Positions 14,035 through 14,196 of a stretch of DNA of 14,196 nt are shown here, piece after piece. Origin of the DNA: Anaerolineae bacterium (lineage in GTDB: Bacteria; Chloroflexota; Anaerolineae; UBA1429); NCBI GenBank assembly GCA_007118555.1, contig SKRJ01000307.1, positions 1 through 14,196 of the forward strand. Direction: 5' to 3'. A program made the translations under genes and the position numbers. Below the pieces are notes generated by a model, which was not told the origin of the DNA, made no database searches, and saw nothing but the letters and a program-made list of their open reading frames with translations. Numbering within the stretch: position 1 is the first letter of the stretch; the number at the start of each line of letters is the position of its first letter.

Positions 14035-14196
14035 TCAGGCCTGATTGGCCTGGCAATGGCCCGCTGCGAGGCAGCGTGAGAGCAGGTCCGCCAGCGCCCG
14101 CGCCGCCTCGGCGCGATGGCTGATCTGGTTCTTGAGCTCGGGCGGCAGCTCGGCCATGGTGCGGCGATACTCGGGCAGATAGAACACCGGATCATA
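14035..14196 (-). CDS. rdgB: XTP/dITP pyrophosphatase (RdgB/HAM1), C-terminal part only
   Basis: The - strand frame is open from the window edge to a TGA at 14035-14037 and encodes the last 53 residues of a protein that starts outside the window. Seen: [18 protein letters not shown], then [17 protein letters not shown]. This is the typical C-terminal block of the RdgB/HAM1 family, which hydrolyses XTP, dITP and ITP to keep deaminated purines out of nucleic acids; the DPVF, AELP, KN-ISHR pattern includes substrate-binding residues of the family. After that block come about 20 less conserved residues. It converges on the CBS-ACT gene with a 39-bp gap. Promoter and start are not in view. Confidence 0.9.
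   Translation of the reverse strand, partial: YDPVFYLPEYRRTMAELPPELKNQISHRAEAARALADLLSRCLAAGHCQANQA

Noticed and set aside
13996..14052. Rho-independent terminator between the CBS-ACT gene and rdgB
   Set aside because: Several GC-rich dyads exist (CCGGCGCCGG at 14010-14019; CAGGCC/GGCCTG at 14036-14052), but none is followed by a T run on either strand.

Overview
This is a chromosomal housekeeping region. It is GC-rich, densely packed and carries no mobile element, CRISPR array, tRNA or rRNA that I can see. The gene content and order suggest a member of the Chloroflexota (Anaerolineae-like). The reasons are a DUF6391-type protein next to holA, the order mreB-mreC-mreD-mrdA-minC-minD-rodA, and the style of RsfS, GltX and the CBS-ACT protein. 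The phylum is an inference from protein style and order; no marker gene proves it.

Layout. At the left edge, two + strand genes (the 3' end of a DUF6391-type gene, then holA for the DNA polymerase III delta subunit) lie 1 bp apart. They converge, with a 4-bp gap, on a - strand gene for an AbiEi-like protein (nuclease-like core plus winged helix). An intergenic region of about 135 bp separates that gene from the divergent rsfS gene. It holds a sigma70-type promoter, a 22-bp dyad over the -10 element, and a start site where an SD sequence points to a CTG codon. rsfS converges on ndk (- strand).

From about 13.03 kb down to 3.5 kb there is one run of nine - strand genes: mreB, mreC, mreD, mrdA (PBP2), minC, minD, rodA, gltX and a TPR protein. 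The gaps are 1 to 31 bp, so this is almost certainly one transcription unit. It makes the lateral-wall elongation machine (MreB filament, MreC/MreD scaffold, the SEDS glycosyltransferase RodA with its transpeptidase PBP2) together with the MinC/MinD division-site inhibitor. GltX and the TPR protein follow as downstream passengers. No minE lies in the slot between minD and rodA where it sits in clostridial-type clusters. ndk follows with its own -10 element.

Upstream of mreB lies a 317-bp divergent control region. It holds an extended -10 promoter for the mre operon, a 34-bp near-palindrome that runs into five tandem copies of a 13-bp motif, and a strong sigma70-type promoter for a divergent CBS-CBS-ACT (AcuB-like) gene whose -35 element overlaps the last repeat. 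This repeat array is the most unusual feature of the window. At the right edge is the 3' end of an RdgB/HAM1-type (XTP/dITP pyrophosphatase) gene on the - strand.

I found no evidence of a wholly new multi-gene system. The candidates worth following are the 13-bp repeat array, the CTG start of rsfS, the orphan AbiEi-like protein with its dyad-bearing intergenic region, and the Min pair without a visible MinE.
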